Below are positions 33,109 to 41,336 of a DNA stretch of 64,000 nt, in pieces (positions within the stretch are counted from its first letter, which is position 1; every line of letters starts with the position of its first letter). The DNA is taken from contig DATGIL010000073.1 of assembly GCA_035295745.1 (NCBI GenBank), positions 124,001 to 188,000 of the forward strand. The letters are read 5' to 3'. The notes under the pieces are model-generated. The model was not told where the DNA came from and searched no databases. It worked only from the letters and a program-made list of their open reading frames with translations. This DNA comes from JAIQFL01 sp035295745. GTDB lineage: Bacteria; Acidobacteriota; Terriglobia; Bryobacterales; Bryobacteraceae. The translations under genes were made by a program, and so were the position numbers.

Positions 33109-33424
33109 GCCCACCATCATGCAGCATGTGAAGTTAGCGGCCGCCAGAATCGGCGATGCGATTCACGAGATTGATGTCGCCGCCATCCTCGACAAGAAAG
33201 ATCTCAATGACCATCCCCCGATTGACGCCCGCCTCGACCAGCCGGGCAGGTTTACCAAAGTGATGGCGCTCCTGAAGAGCGCCCGTAGCGATATCGCAGG
33301 AGAAGAAGTCAACCAGAGAGCCGCCGGCTGGAGAGACGCCGCATTCCGGCACATTGACCTGGCGATGAAATACCTGAGGGAAGCCGCCAAGGAACTCCAC
33401 ATGGACCACCTGGAAGGCTTCTGA
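32954..33424 (+). CDS. Small exported helical protein of unknown function
   Basis: The 156-residue product starts at ATG 32954 behind GGGAGGAAGC. It has a signal peptide (MKQIRRSYLATAALATWFGAASGSA). The remainder is predicted helical with repeated long amphipathic segments (LRTAQLLLQVRDEPTIMQHV, FRHIDLAMKYLREAAKELHM), possibly a small periplasmic helical bundle. I do not recognise a family, and no cysteines or metal-ligand clusters stand out. Its 5' end is overlapped by the open frame of the small CxxCG gene. It is followed 45 bases later by the large secreted protein on the same strand. Confidence 0.75.
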   Translation: MKQIRRSYLATAALATWFGAASGSADTAGQPKLLHARTDLRTAQLLLQVRDEPTIMQHVKLAAARIGDAIHEIDVAAILDKKDLNDHPPIDARLDQPGRFTKVMALLKSARSDIAGEEVNQRAAGWRDAAFRHIDLAMKYLREAAKELHMDHLEGF

Positions 33425-33469
33425 ACACGTGGCCCGTCTACCTGCCGTGACGCTGCAAGGAGTGATCGA

Positions 33470-36175
33470 ATGCCTGTATCGCGACTCTATCGCTGCCTGT
33501 TCCCGCTGAGTCAGAGGACGAGTTTGAGGAGAGTTGGAAATGCTGAACTGCAGAGCGCAGTTGGACTAGGCGTAGCATTGCTGGGCTGCTCAATCCTGAG
33601 TGCCGCGGGGATCACCCTGGCACCCAGATACCCGCAGGGCGTCTACGTTATCGTGGGCCCCAACGAGGTCAAGGATGTGAATCTTCTCGCCGCGAACCCC
33701 GCAATCTCGGGGCTCACCGTATATGTAGAATGGAGCACCCTCAACCCGAACCCTCCCACCATCAGTCAGTTACCGGCGCCGCTCGATTGCAGCAATCTTC
33801 CCCATCACGATGCCTCCGACCCCTATGATTGGAGCATACCGGACGCGGCTTTCTGCGCGGTCGCGTCAGTCAGCCCTCCCAAAACTGTCCAACTGGTGGT
33901 GAGGCCTGGCTTCGATTCGCCCCAATGGGTCCTCGACCAAATCGATGCCAACTCCTGCTCCGGACAGTTTGTCTTCCTGACTCAGCCTTATTACGTTCCT
34001 GCTTCCCCAGTGCCTGCGCTCCCACCGAACCCTACGCCAGCCTGCCATCTGGCCTACTTCGACTTCGCCGAAGGAATCAGCACGCCTACCATCAATGGCG
34101 CAAAGCAGGCCCTGTACAGGCCACTACCGATGCCTTGGGACCCGACCTACAAGAACGCCTGGCAAACATTCCTGATCGCGCTCTCCGCAAGATACGGGCA
34201 AAACCCAGCCTTTGTGGCGATCGCCGTCGCCGGCCCCACGGCTGAATCCGCGGAGATACTCCTGCCGAACACAGCTTCCGAGGTCAAGGAATGGAGCACC
34301 ATTCTGCAGAACCAGTTTTCCGATAGCCGTTACAGGAATTCTGACCAGGCATTCATCGACGAATGGCAGAATGCAATCGATATGTTCGGCCGAATCTTCA
34401 GCGACGTCACCCTCGTCGTGGTGATCGCCGGCGGACCGCCCGATTTCCCCGTCCCGTACACGCTTCCGGTTGGCGCTAGTGCGTATTGTGCCGGTTCCCC
34501 CACCATGAATTGCGGGGCTAACTACTCGATCCTCTCTTACTTCATCGATCCCGGGAACGGGGGTCCCAATGCCAAAGCTGTCGAAATGGACGGGCTGCAC
34601 GCCACTCCAGAGACATGGTTGGGAATTCCGGCCGTGAAATTGATGACTGGGAGCACCGCCCTTTCGACTCGAATCCTCGGAGGAGCGGAGTTCGCTGGAG
34701 GCCTGCCGGCGCCTGCGGATGCGCTCAGCAGCAAACAGTCGTATTGTCCTGACGCCACCGCAACCAATCCTGACTGCTCACCACAGCAGGCTTTCTACAA
34801 CACCATCGCTGAGTTCTTCGATGGCACTCCGGCCGCCACAGTGGTTCCGCGTCTTTACGGCGCCACCGTCACTTCGACTTTCCCTACGCTCGCCGGAGGA
34901 ACGAAGACCGGCGCCGCGCCGCTCAATTATCTGCAGGTGTATTACGGCGATATCACCGCCGCGTCAGCCACAGCACAGGTGAATACCGGGGAGAGCACGA
35001 GCCCTTCTTACTCGGCACAGGACTTGCTGAGTCTGGCCGGTCAGGGACTTGCCAAGATTGCCGAGCAGCCAGCGGGGGTGCCGGGATCCAACCTGAGCAT
35101 CGCCAAGACGCACACCGGCAACTTATTCCAGGGGCAAAGCGCTGCTGCCTACAAGTTGACCGTATCGAACGGCGGGCAGGGTGTCGCGACCGTTGGTCCG
35201 GTAACAGTCACGGAAACGATCCCCGCCGGCCTGGCGCTGGTTTCCATGTCGGGTGCGGGGTGGGCTTGTTCCGGCAAGACGTGCACGCGCACCGATTCCC
35301 TGAACCCCAGTTCAAGCTACCCTGCGATCACGGTGACGGTGAACGTGGCTTCCAATGCTCCCTCGCAAGTCGTCAACCAAGCCAGCGTTTCAGGCGGCGG
35401 ATCGGCCCCGTTAACTGCCACCGACCCTGCGACGGTCGGTCCCCCGCATCCGGCCATCGTTCCTGGAGGCATCGTGCCTGTCTCTGGTTCGTTGCCGGTG
35501 ATTCAACCCGGCGAGTGGGTGTCGATCTACGGAACAAACCTGGCAACCGCTACCGCGAACTGGGCCGGGAATTTTCCGATCTCTCTCGGGGGTACAAGCG
35601 TGACGATCAACGGCAAGGCGGCTTATCTCTCGTTTGTCAGCCCGGCACAGATCGATTTGCAAGCACCGGACGACACAGCCGCCGGAACCGTGCCGGTGGT
35701 GGTTACGACTGCCGATGGCACTGTCACAGCAACCGTGACATTGGCCCAGTTTGGCCCTACCTTTTTCTTGCTGGACACCCAACATGTGGCCGGCATCATC
35801 TTGAGATCCGACAACTCGGGGGCTTTTGGCGGGGGCAGCTACGACATCATTGGCCCGTCGGGGACTGCACTTGGGTATCCAACCGTCGCGGCGAAGGCCG
35901 GTGACACGATTGAACTCTTCGGCAACGGGTTCGGGCCAACCGTCCCGGAGGTACCGGCTGGCCAGGCGTTTTCAGGAGCGGCGCGGACCACCAACCCCGT
36001 CACGCTGCGCATCAACAATGTCAGCGTCACCCCGGCGTTTGCCGGCTTATCCGGCGCGGGCCTTTATCAGATCAACCTGACGATTCCATCGGGTCTCGGA
36101 ACGGGTGATGTACCGATTCAAGCCGGTGTGGGCGGCGTCGAAACTCCTGCGGGCGTTCTGATCTCCCTAAGGTAG
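33470..36175 (+). CDS. Large exported protein: TIM-barrel-like N-terminal half, DUF11-type domain, TIGR03437-type C-terminus
   Basis: The 901-residue protein begins at ATG 33470 after AAGGAGTGATCGA. A membrane/signal segment lies unusually far in (VGLGVALLGCSILSAAG, residues 31-47). Residues 50-500 have a glycosidase-like barrel feel (GVYVIVGPNEVKDVNLLAAN, YVEWSTLNPNPPTISQLPAP, FVAIAVAGPTAESAEILLPN), but I could not assign a glycoside hydrolase family. Residues 540-655 form a DUF11-type repeat (LSIAKTHTGNLFQGQSAAAY). The end (VIQPGEWVSIYGTNLATATA, INGKAAYLSFVSPAQIDLQA) is the same Solibacter-type domain as in the 21952-26343 gene. It is probably a secreted carbohydrate-active or surface protein. 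Confidence 0.82.
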   Translation: MPVSRLYRCLFPLSQRTSLRRVGNAELQSAVGLGVALLGCSILSAAGITLAPRYPQGVYVIVGPNEVKDVNLLAANPAISGLTVYVEWSTLNPNPPTISQLPAPLDCSNLPHHDASDPYDWSIPDAAFCAVASVSPPKTVQLVVRPGFDSPQWVLDQIDANSCSGQFVFLTQPYYVPASPVPALPPNPTPACHLAYFDFAEGISTPTINGAKQALYRPLPMPWDPTYKNAWQTFLIALSARYGQNPAFVAIAVAGPTAESAEILLPNTASEVKEWSTILQNQFSDSRYRNSDQAFIDEWQNAIDMFGRIFSDVTLVVVIAGGPPDFPVPYTLPVGASAYCAGSPTMNCGANYSILSYFIDPGNGGPNAKAVEMDGLHATPETWLGIPAVKLMTGSTALSTRILGGAEFAGGLPAPADALSSKQSYCPDATATNPDCSPQQAFYNTIAEFFDGTPAATVVPRLYGATVTSTFPTLAGGTKTGAAPLNYLQVYYGDITAASATAQVNTGESTSPSYSAQDLLSLAGQGLAKIAEQPAGVPGSNLSIAKTHTGNLFQGQSAAAYKLTVSNGGQGVATVGPVTVTETIPAGLALVSMSGAGWACSGKTCTRTDSLNPSSSYPAITVTVNVASNAPSQVVNQASVSGGGSAPLTATDPATVGPPHPAIVPGGIVPVSGSLPVIQPGEWVSIYGTNLATATANWAGNFPISLGGTSVTINGKAAYLSFVSPAQIDLQAPDDTAAGTVPVVVTTADGTVTATVTLAQFGPTFFLLDTQHVAGIILRSDNSGAFGGGSYDIIGPSGTALGYPTVAAKAGDTIELFGNGFGPTVPEVPAGQAFSGAARTTNPVTLRINNVSVTPAFAGLSGAGLYQINLTIPSGLGTGDVPIQAGVGGVETPAGVLISLR

Positions 36176-36499
36176 CGAAGTGCCATACAGCGCCGAGGAC
36201 CCATCGCCGTCTGCGCTGCGAGGGACGACCTTGCTCCCCGCGATCTGACGCGGCAATCCGAAGCCTTCCAGGTCGGCGCCGAGGAAGCTGAGCTCGGCAT
36301 TTCGGGATAAGTTCGTTGGGAAAGCGCCCGTTGCGCCAGCATTCCGCCTGCCCGGCCCGCTTACGGGCGACGCTTTCACACCTTCCCAGCAAGCGGTCCC
36401 GCAGTCACGCCAACAGAATTAGGGGCCGGCGCGCCTGAGGCGGCCGACCCCCATTTCATGGATCCTGAAGAGTTTCGCGCTTTTCTTACTGCTTGCCGA
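36176..36499. other. Gene-free spacer with a gcdH relic
   Basis: The spacer lies between convergent genes. Apart from the glutaryl-CoA dehydrogenase fragment at 36255-36345, I see no gene, repeat or clear terminator in it. Confidence 0.65.
36255..36345 (-). pseudogene. gcdH: Frameshifted fragment of a glutaryl-CoA dehydrogenase gene
   Basis: The minus strand reads ECWRNGRFPNELIP and then, after a two-base deletion that shifts frame, AELSFLGADLEGFG. The intact gene at 29013-30179 has DCWRDARFPKELIPEMAQLG followed by FLGANLEGYG. Nucleotide similarity over about 90 bases is high (for example CTTCCTCGGCGCC then ACCTGGAAGG) and stops on both sides. It is a short relic of a second gcdH or of a recombination event. 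Confidence 0.75.
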
Positions 36500-37768
36500 T
36501 CACGGATAGAGGCCGCGTACGCGGCAAGCTTCTGCGACGCGTCCCACACCGAGCATGTTGGCCGCAAGGCGCATATTCACATTGCGATCCACGTGGATGT
36601 TGAATACGTCGTTGAACGACCGCACCATGATCTTCTCGAGCTTGGCATTCACGTCGTTCTCGTCCCAGAACAGGTGATTCTCGTCCTGCACCCATTCGAA
36701 GTATGATACGGTGACGCCGCCCGCGTTGCAGAGGATGTCGGGGATGAGAAACACGGCCTTCTCGTCGAGAATGCGGTCGGCTTCCGGCGTGACGGGGCCG
36801 TTGGCCGCTTCCGCGATGATGCGTGCGCGCACGGTGTGTGCGTTATCGGCGGTGATGGCGTTTTCGAGCGCCGCAGGAATCAGAACTTCGCACTCCATGG
36901 CCAACAGCTCTTCGGGGGTGATCTTCTCGGACTCGGGGAAGCCCACCACGGTGCCAGTGCGATTCTTGAAGGCCACGACGGCTTTGATATCCAGACCCTT
37001 CTTATTGAAGATGCAGCCGCGAGTGTCGTTGACCGCGATCACCTTGGCGCCGGCCTCAAACATCAAGGTCGCGGCAATCGATCCGGCGTTGCCGAATCCT
37101 TGCACCACTGTCCGGGCGCCTTCGAGAGGGATCCCCAGATTCTTGCAACTGCTGCGGATGGTATAGAACACGCCCCGTCCGGTAGCTTCGTTCCGGCCCA
37201 GCGATCCGCCCAAGTCGATCGGCTTGCCCGTGACGACGCCTGTAACCGGATAGCCCTTCATCATGCTGTAGGTGTCCATAATCCACGCCATGATCTGCGG
37301 CGTGGTGTACACGTCTGGCGCGGGAATGTCCTTCTCCGGTCCGATAATCGGCAGAATCGCGCTCGCATACCGGCGCGTCATCCGCTCCAATTCGGTCTGC
37401 GACATCTCTTTCGGGTTGCAGGTGATGCCGCCCTTGCCGCCGCCGTAGGGGATGTTCACCACAGCGCACTTCCACGTCATCCACGTTGCCAGGGCGCGGA
37501 CTTCATCGATGTTCACATTGGGGTGGAAGCGAATGCCGCCCTTAGCCGGGCCGCGCTGCGTGCTGTGCTGTACGCGATAGCCTTCGAAGCGCACGATCTT
37601 CCCGGTATCCATGCGTACCGGCACGCTCACCTTGAGTTCGCGTTCGGGATATTTGATCATCGCCCGCACATTGTTGTCGAGATCCAGCGCGTTCGCCGCC
37701 AGGTCGAAGTTCTCCAGTGCGACTTCATATGGGTTCTTTACAGCGGATACTGTTTTGGTTGCTAACAT
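36500..37768 (-). CDS. gdhA: Glutamate dehydrogenase (Glu/Leu/Phe/Val dehydrogenase family)
   Basis: The 422-residue protein starts at ATG 37768 after AGAGGTTTGCC. The hexameric glutamate dehydrogenase landmarks are intact: STQRGPAKGGIRFHPNVN, the catalytic lysine region VNIPYGGGKGGITCNP, and the aspartate in DIPAPDVYTTPQIMAWIMD. The Rossmann dinucleotide motif VVQGFGNAGSIAA and the C-terminal DILCNAGGVTVSYFEW are also present. It interconverts 2-oxoglutarate plus ammonia and glutamate. Length and motifs suggest the NAD-type enzyme of about 420 residues, though coenzyme preference cannot be read with certainty. It is transcribed divergently from lhgO, which also yields 2-oxoglutarate, so the two may feed the same pool. 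Confidence 0.95.
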   Translation of the reverse strand: MLATKTVSAVKNPYEVALENFDLAANALDLDNNVRAMIKYPERELKVSVPVRMDTGKIVRFEGYRVQHSTQRGPAKGGIRFHPNVNIDEVRALATWMTWKCAVVNIPYGGGKGGITCNPKEMSQTELERMTRRYASAILPIIGPEKDIPAPDVYTTPQIMAWIMDTYSMMKGYPVTGVVTGKPIDLGGSLGRNEATGRGVFYTIRSSCKNLGIPLEGARTVVQGFGNAGSIAATLMFEAGAKVIAVNDTRGCIFNKKGLDIKAVVAFKNRTGTVVGFPESEKITPEELLAMECEVLIPAALENAITADNAHTVRARIIAEAANGPVTPEADRILDEKAVFLIPDILCNAGGVTVSYFEWVQDENHLFWDENDVNAKLEKIMVRSFNDVFNIHVDRNVNMRLAANMLGVGRVAEACRVRGLYP

Positions 37769-37961
37769 GGCAAACCTCTATTCAGAATTTCAGACACAGA
37801 ATTCTCTATATCGTACAGAACGAATCATAATCGGAATCATGCACCACGTCAAGGGTGTGTTGAAGCGATTTCTGACACACGATCAGCGTCCGCGCGCTCG
37901 TGCTCGACCTGAGACTTCCTCACGGGCGTCGCAAATAGTGCCACAGGTTACACTCGAAGTG

Positions 37962-39149
37962 GTGAGAGATTTTGTGATTATCGGTGGCGGCATCGTCGGA
38001 CTGGCCACCGCCTATCGCCTGACGGAGCGGTTTTCGGACGCACACATTCGAGTGCTGGAAAAGGAAGCGGGCGTCGGACAGCACCAGACCGGGCACAACA
38101 GCGGAGTGCTGCATTGCGGGCTCTACTACAAGCCGGGTTCGACGAAGGCTCGCCTCGCGGTCGACGGCATTCGCCAGATGGTCGGGTTCTGCCGCGACAA
38201 TCAAATTCCGCATGAGATTTGCGGCAAACTCGTGGTCGCTGCCGACGAAAGCGAAGTACCGCGCCTCAAAGGGCTGCTCGATCGCGGCATGGCCAACGGC
38301 CTCGAAGGGCTGCGCTGGCTGCAACGTGACGAAATGCGCGAGATCGAACCGAACGTGGGCGGCGTGGCCGGTCTGCGGGTTCCGCAGGAAGGCATCGTCG
38401 ACTACCCGCGTGTTTGTCAGGTATTGGTGGAAAAGCTCACTCAGCGCGGCGTCGAAGTGGTGACACATGCGCGGCTTACCCGCGCGCGGCGCAATGGATC
38501 CGGCTGGGTCGCCGAGACCACTGCCGGTGAGTTCCCTGCCGGCTTCCTGATCAACTGCGCCGGACTGCACTGCGATCGCGTTGCCGAAAGCGCGGGCGAG
38601 GCGCGCGAAATGCGGGTGGTGCCGTTCCGCGGTGAATACTACAAGATCCGCAACGACCGGCAGCATTTGGTGCGGCATCTGATCTACCCCGTGCCCGATC
38701 CGCAGTTTCCCTTTTTGGGCGTGCATTTCACGCGCCTGATCCATGGCGGCATCGAGGCCGGGCCGAACGCGGTTCTGGCCTTCGCGCGCGAGGGCTATCG
38801 CAAAACTGATTTCAACGTGAGCGATCTCCTCGATGCGCTCTCGTACCCGGGCCTGTGGCGATTCCTCCGCAAGTACCCGTCGATGGCCTGGTATGAGTTG
38901 CGCCGCTCGTTTAGCCGCGAGATCTTCTGCCAGTCATTGCAGCGGCTGGTGCCCGGGATTCGGCCCGATGATCTGGCCCCCGGCGGCAGCGGCGTTCGCT
39001 CACAATTGATCACACCGGGTGGGGAGATTGTCCAGGACTTCCAACTCATTGCTCGGCCCAATGCGCTCCACGTGTTGAACGCACCCAGTCCCGCAGCTAC
39101 AGCGTCACTGGCCATTGGGGCGGAGATCGCGGGCATGATCGCTGCCTGA
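37962..39149 (+). CDS. lhgO: L-2-hydroxyglutarate oxidase (FAD-dependent)
   Basis: I chose the GTG at 37962 because it gives VRDFVIIGGGIVGLATAYRL, with the FAD-binding strand at the very N-terminus as in LhgO, and a normal 395-residue length. An ATG at 37839 would add 41 uncharacteristic residues. Family motifs are GQHQTGHNSGVLHCGLYYKP, VPFRGEYYKIRND and a C-terminal LNAPSPAATASLAIGAEIAG. The enzyme oxidises L-2-hydroxyglutarate to 2-oxoglutarate, repairing a metabolic side product or acting in glutarate breakdown. The latter would link it to gcdH in this window. The ribosome site is weak. Confidence 0.9.
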   Translation: MRDFVIIGGGIVGLATAYRLTERFSDAHIRVLEKEAGVGQHQTGHNSGVLHCGLYYKPGSTKARLAVDGIRQMVGFCRDNQIPHEICGKLVVAADESEVPRLKGLLDRGMANGLEGLRWLQRDEMREIEPNVGGVAGLRVPQEGIVDYPRVCQVLVEKLTQRGVEVVTHARLTRARRNGSGWVAETTAGEFPAGFLINCAGLHCDRVAESAGEAREMRVVPFRGEYYKIRNDRQHLVRHLIYPVPDPQFPFLGVHFTRLIHGGIEAGPNAVLAFAREGYRKTDFNVSDLLDALSYPGLWRFLRKYPSMAWYELRRSFSREIFCQSLQRLVPGIRPDDLAPGGSGVRSQLITPGGEIVQDFQLIARPNALHVLNAPSPAATASLAIGAEIAGMIAA

Positions 39150-39175
39150 CGCGGAAGAGATCTTCGGCTTGCAAA

Positions 39176-39227
39176 TGGTTTCAGCACTCCGCTGACGTAT
39201 CGCCAGGTCGCATGCTAACGCGCGCGG
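39176..39227 (+). repeat. Dispersed 52-bp intergenic repeat, copy 1
   Basis: It begins TGGTTTCAGCACTCCGCTGA and ends CATGCTAACGCGCGCGG. It matches the inverted copy at 48181-48232 at 46 of 52 positions by my count. Confidence 0.85.
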
Positions 39228-39267
39228 TTCGCACGCTTGCGCGTCACAACTCGCTAACGCGCGACTC

Positions 39268-39724
39268 GCAACGAGCCACGACCGTGAGGGAGTGTTTTCG
39301 GCGCAACGAGCCACGACCGTGAGGGAGTGATTTCCGGCGCAACGAGCCACGACCGTAAGGGAGTGATTTCGGCGCAACGAGCCGCGACCGTAAGGGAGTG
39401 ATTTCGGCGCAACGAGCCACGACCGTATGGGAGTGTTTTCGGCGCAATGAGCCACGACCGTAAGGGAGTGTTTTCGGAGCAACGGGCCACGACCGTAAGG
39501 GAGTGTTTTCGGCGCAACGAGCCACGACCGTGAGGGAGTGATTTCCGGCGCAACGAGCCACGACCGTAAGGGAGTGTTTTTCGGCGCAACGAGCCACGAC
39601 CGTAAGGGAGTGATTTTCGGCGCAACGAGCCACGACCGTAAGGGAGTGTTTTCGGCGCAACGAGCCACGACCGTAAGGGAGTGATTTTCGGCGCAACGAG
39701 CCACGACCGTAAGGGAGTGTTTTC
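39268..39724 (+). repeat. Thirteen-copy 35-36 bp tandem repeat array
   Basis: The unit is GCGCAACGAGCCACGACCGT followed by AAGGGAGTG and a short T-rich tail ending TTCG. Thirteen copies run head to tail without unique spacers. They vary at a few positions: GTAA, GTGA or GTAT in the middle, A or T after GGAGTG, and a 35 or 36 base length. Inside each unit CAC-GA-CC-GTRA-GG-GA-GTG can pair as a small hairpin with tandem G-A mismatches and a GNRA-type loop. It lies downstream of lhgO and downstream of malQ, that is, between convergent gene ends. Confidence 0.95.
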
Positions 39725-39739
39725 AAAGCAATCGAGACG

Positions 39740-39759
39740 TCGCTTGCTTACGCGCGCGG
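39740..39759 (+). repeat. Fragment of the 52-bp dispersed repeat, right side of the array
   Basis: TCGCTTGCTTACGCGCGCGG matches the end of the repeat at 48181-48232 (minus strand) at 19 of 20 positions. Together with 39176-39227 it brackets the tandem array. Confidence 0.75.
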
Positions 39760-39824
39760 CTCGCTGTAAGAGTGTTCTTGGCGGAATACGGGCCGTGTGC
39801 GCCTTTCAGCATCCTTATTCGACG

Positions 39825-41273
39825 CTATGCTCCCCGTTCGAATAGTTCGACCATCTCGCGCAATCGCGCGGCAGACTCTGCGGTGATCTGATCCCGCCGC
39901 ACGCGCCATCGCCAGTTGCCACTCGCGACCGACGGCACGTTCATGCGGCCCTCGCTTCCGACCCCCACCACGTCCTGCATTGGAAAGAGAACTGTATCGG
40001 CCGACGATGCCAACACCGCGCGGATCATCACCCAATTCATCTCTTTACCATCGGTCGCCAGGTAGCGTGCGGCATGACGCTTTTCCTGTTCCACGTCCTG
40101 AGGCGTCCGGGTGCTATCGCCGCCGGTGCTGCGCCACCAGCCCATCACCGTGTCGTTGTCGTGCGTCCCGGTATACGCCACCAGATTGCGCGTGTAATTG
40201 TGAGGGCGGAATCCGGGCGCCTGTGGATCCTTGCCAAAGGCGAATTGCAGGACCGCCATTCCCGGGAACTGAAACTCCTCGCGGATTGCCTCGACCTCCG
40301 GCGTAATGACGCCCAGATTTTCTGCGACAATCGGCAGACGTCCCAGAGCCCGTTCGAGCGCGCGAAACAGGCTCGCACCAGGTCCCTTCACCCATTTGCC
40401 CTTCTCCGCCGTCTTTTCGCCCGCGGGCACTTCCCAGAATGCCTCGAAACCTCGGAAATGGTCCATACGGACGAGGTCGAACCAACTCAGTGCGGCACGC
40501 ATCCGTTGCACCCACCAATCGTAACGGTCCGATTGCAGGCAATCCCACTGGTAGAGGGGATTCCCCCACAACTGTCCCGTGGCACTGAAATAGTCGGGAG
40601 GCACCCCAGCGACGGCATCGGCGCGGAACAGTTCCGGATGCGCCCAGACGTCGGCCGAGTCATTTGCAACATAAATAGGAATGTCCCCCATCATGCGGAT
40701 GCCGAGTGTGGCGCAATACCGCTTCAATTCGCCCCACTGACGAAAGAATTCAAACTGGAGGAATCGGTGGAATTCAACATCGTGGGCTCCGGGGGCGGCG
40801 ATGCGCGGATCCCAGCGACTCCATTCCACGCCGCCATTGGCCTCCTTGAGTGCCATGAAGCGGGAGAAATCGTCCAGCCACCAGGATTGGGCGCTGCAAA
40901 ACTCCGCAAACTGAGCGTCGGGGCGAAATGCGGCAAATGCCCGGCGCAGAATCTGGTGCTTCCAGGGGATGACCTTCTCGAACTCCACGGCATCGGCGCA
41001 AAATTCAGGTGCCGCGACTAGATCGCGCTCGTGCAGCCAGCCTTGTTCCACGAAGCGGTCGAGGCTCAGGAGCCAGGGATTCCCCGCAAATGCCGAGAAT
41101 AGCTGGTACGGGGACTCACCATACCCGGTCGGTCCCAACGGTAAGACCTGCCAGATAGTTTGACCGGCCTGCGCCAGCCAATCGGCGAACCGGAACGCAT
41201 CGACTCCTAACTCTCCGATGCCAAACTTCCCCGGCAGCGACGTCGGATGTAGCAAAACTCCACTTGATCGCAC
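39825..41273 (-). CDS. malQ: 4-alpha-glucanotransferase (amylomaltase, GH77)
   Basis: It starts at GTG 41273 behind a strong AGGGGGAAGC site. The 482-residue length is that of the compact Thermus-type enzyme. The N-terminus SSGVLLHPTSLPGKFGIGEL and GQTIWQVLPLGPTGYGESPY are classic. The GH77 catalytic trio is readable: Asp271 in DLVRMDHFRGF, Glu318 in PIVAENLGVITPEV, and Asp372 in YTGTHDNDTVMGW. It transfers maltodextrin segments between chains, in glycogen/maltodextrin metabolism in the cytoplasm. It is divergent from the M48 fusion gene, with 63 bases between the starts. A GH13 amylase about 13 kb away may supply substrate, but they are not an operon. Confidence 0.95.
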   Translation of the reverse strand: MRSSGVLLHPTSLPGKFGIGELGVDAFRFADWLAQAGQTIWQVLPLGPTGYGESPYQLFSAFAGNPWLLSLDRFVEQGWLHERDLVAAPEFCADAVEFEKVIPWKHQILRRAFAAFRPDAQFAEFCSAQSWWLDDFSRFMALKEANGGVEWSRWDPRIAAPGAHDVEFHRFLQFEFFRQWGELKRYCATLGIRMMGDIPIYVANDSADVWAHPELFRADAVAGVPPDYFSATGQLWGNPLYQWDCLQSDRYDWWVQRMRAALSWFDLVRMDHFRGFEAFWEVPAGEKTAEKGKWVKGPGASLFRALERALGRLPIVAENLGVITPEVEAIREEFQFPGMAVLQFAFGKDPQAPGFRPHNYTRNLVAYTGTHDNDTVMGWWRSTGGDSTRTPQDVEQEKRHAARYLATDGKEMNWVMIRAVLASSADTVLFPMQDVVGVGSEGRMNVPSVASGNWRWRVRRDQITAESAARLREMVELFERGA

Positions 41274-41336
41274 GCTTCCCCCTTCATATATCTGAGAATA
41301 TTTGACCCCCTCAGCGCACTACCTCTGCAGCAATAT

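Larger units (their letters stand above)
39150..39824. other. 675-bp gene-free repeat region between lhgO and malQ
   Basis: I see no real gene here. The region holds a 52-bp dispersed repeat on the left (39176-39227), a second GC-rich stretch (GCTAACGCGCG, near 39253-39263), the 13-copy array (39268-39724) and a fragment of the dispersed repeat on the right (39740-39759). Long minus-strand open frames across it are a by-product of the stop-free repeat. Confidence 0.85.

Noticed and set aside
39268..39724. CRISPR array
   Set aside because: The units follow each other directly with no unique spacers, and no cas genes are nearby. It is a simple tandem array.
39105..39726. Three overlapping minus-strand open frames encoding repeats of SLTVVARCAE / LPYGRGSLRR / PLRSWLVAPK
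   Set aside because: The unit lacks stop codons in all minus frames, and its 35-36 base period rotates the three phrases. There is no ribosome site or family resemblance, so these are by-products of the array.
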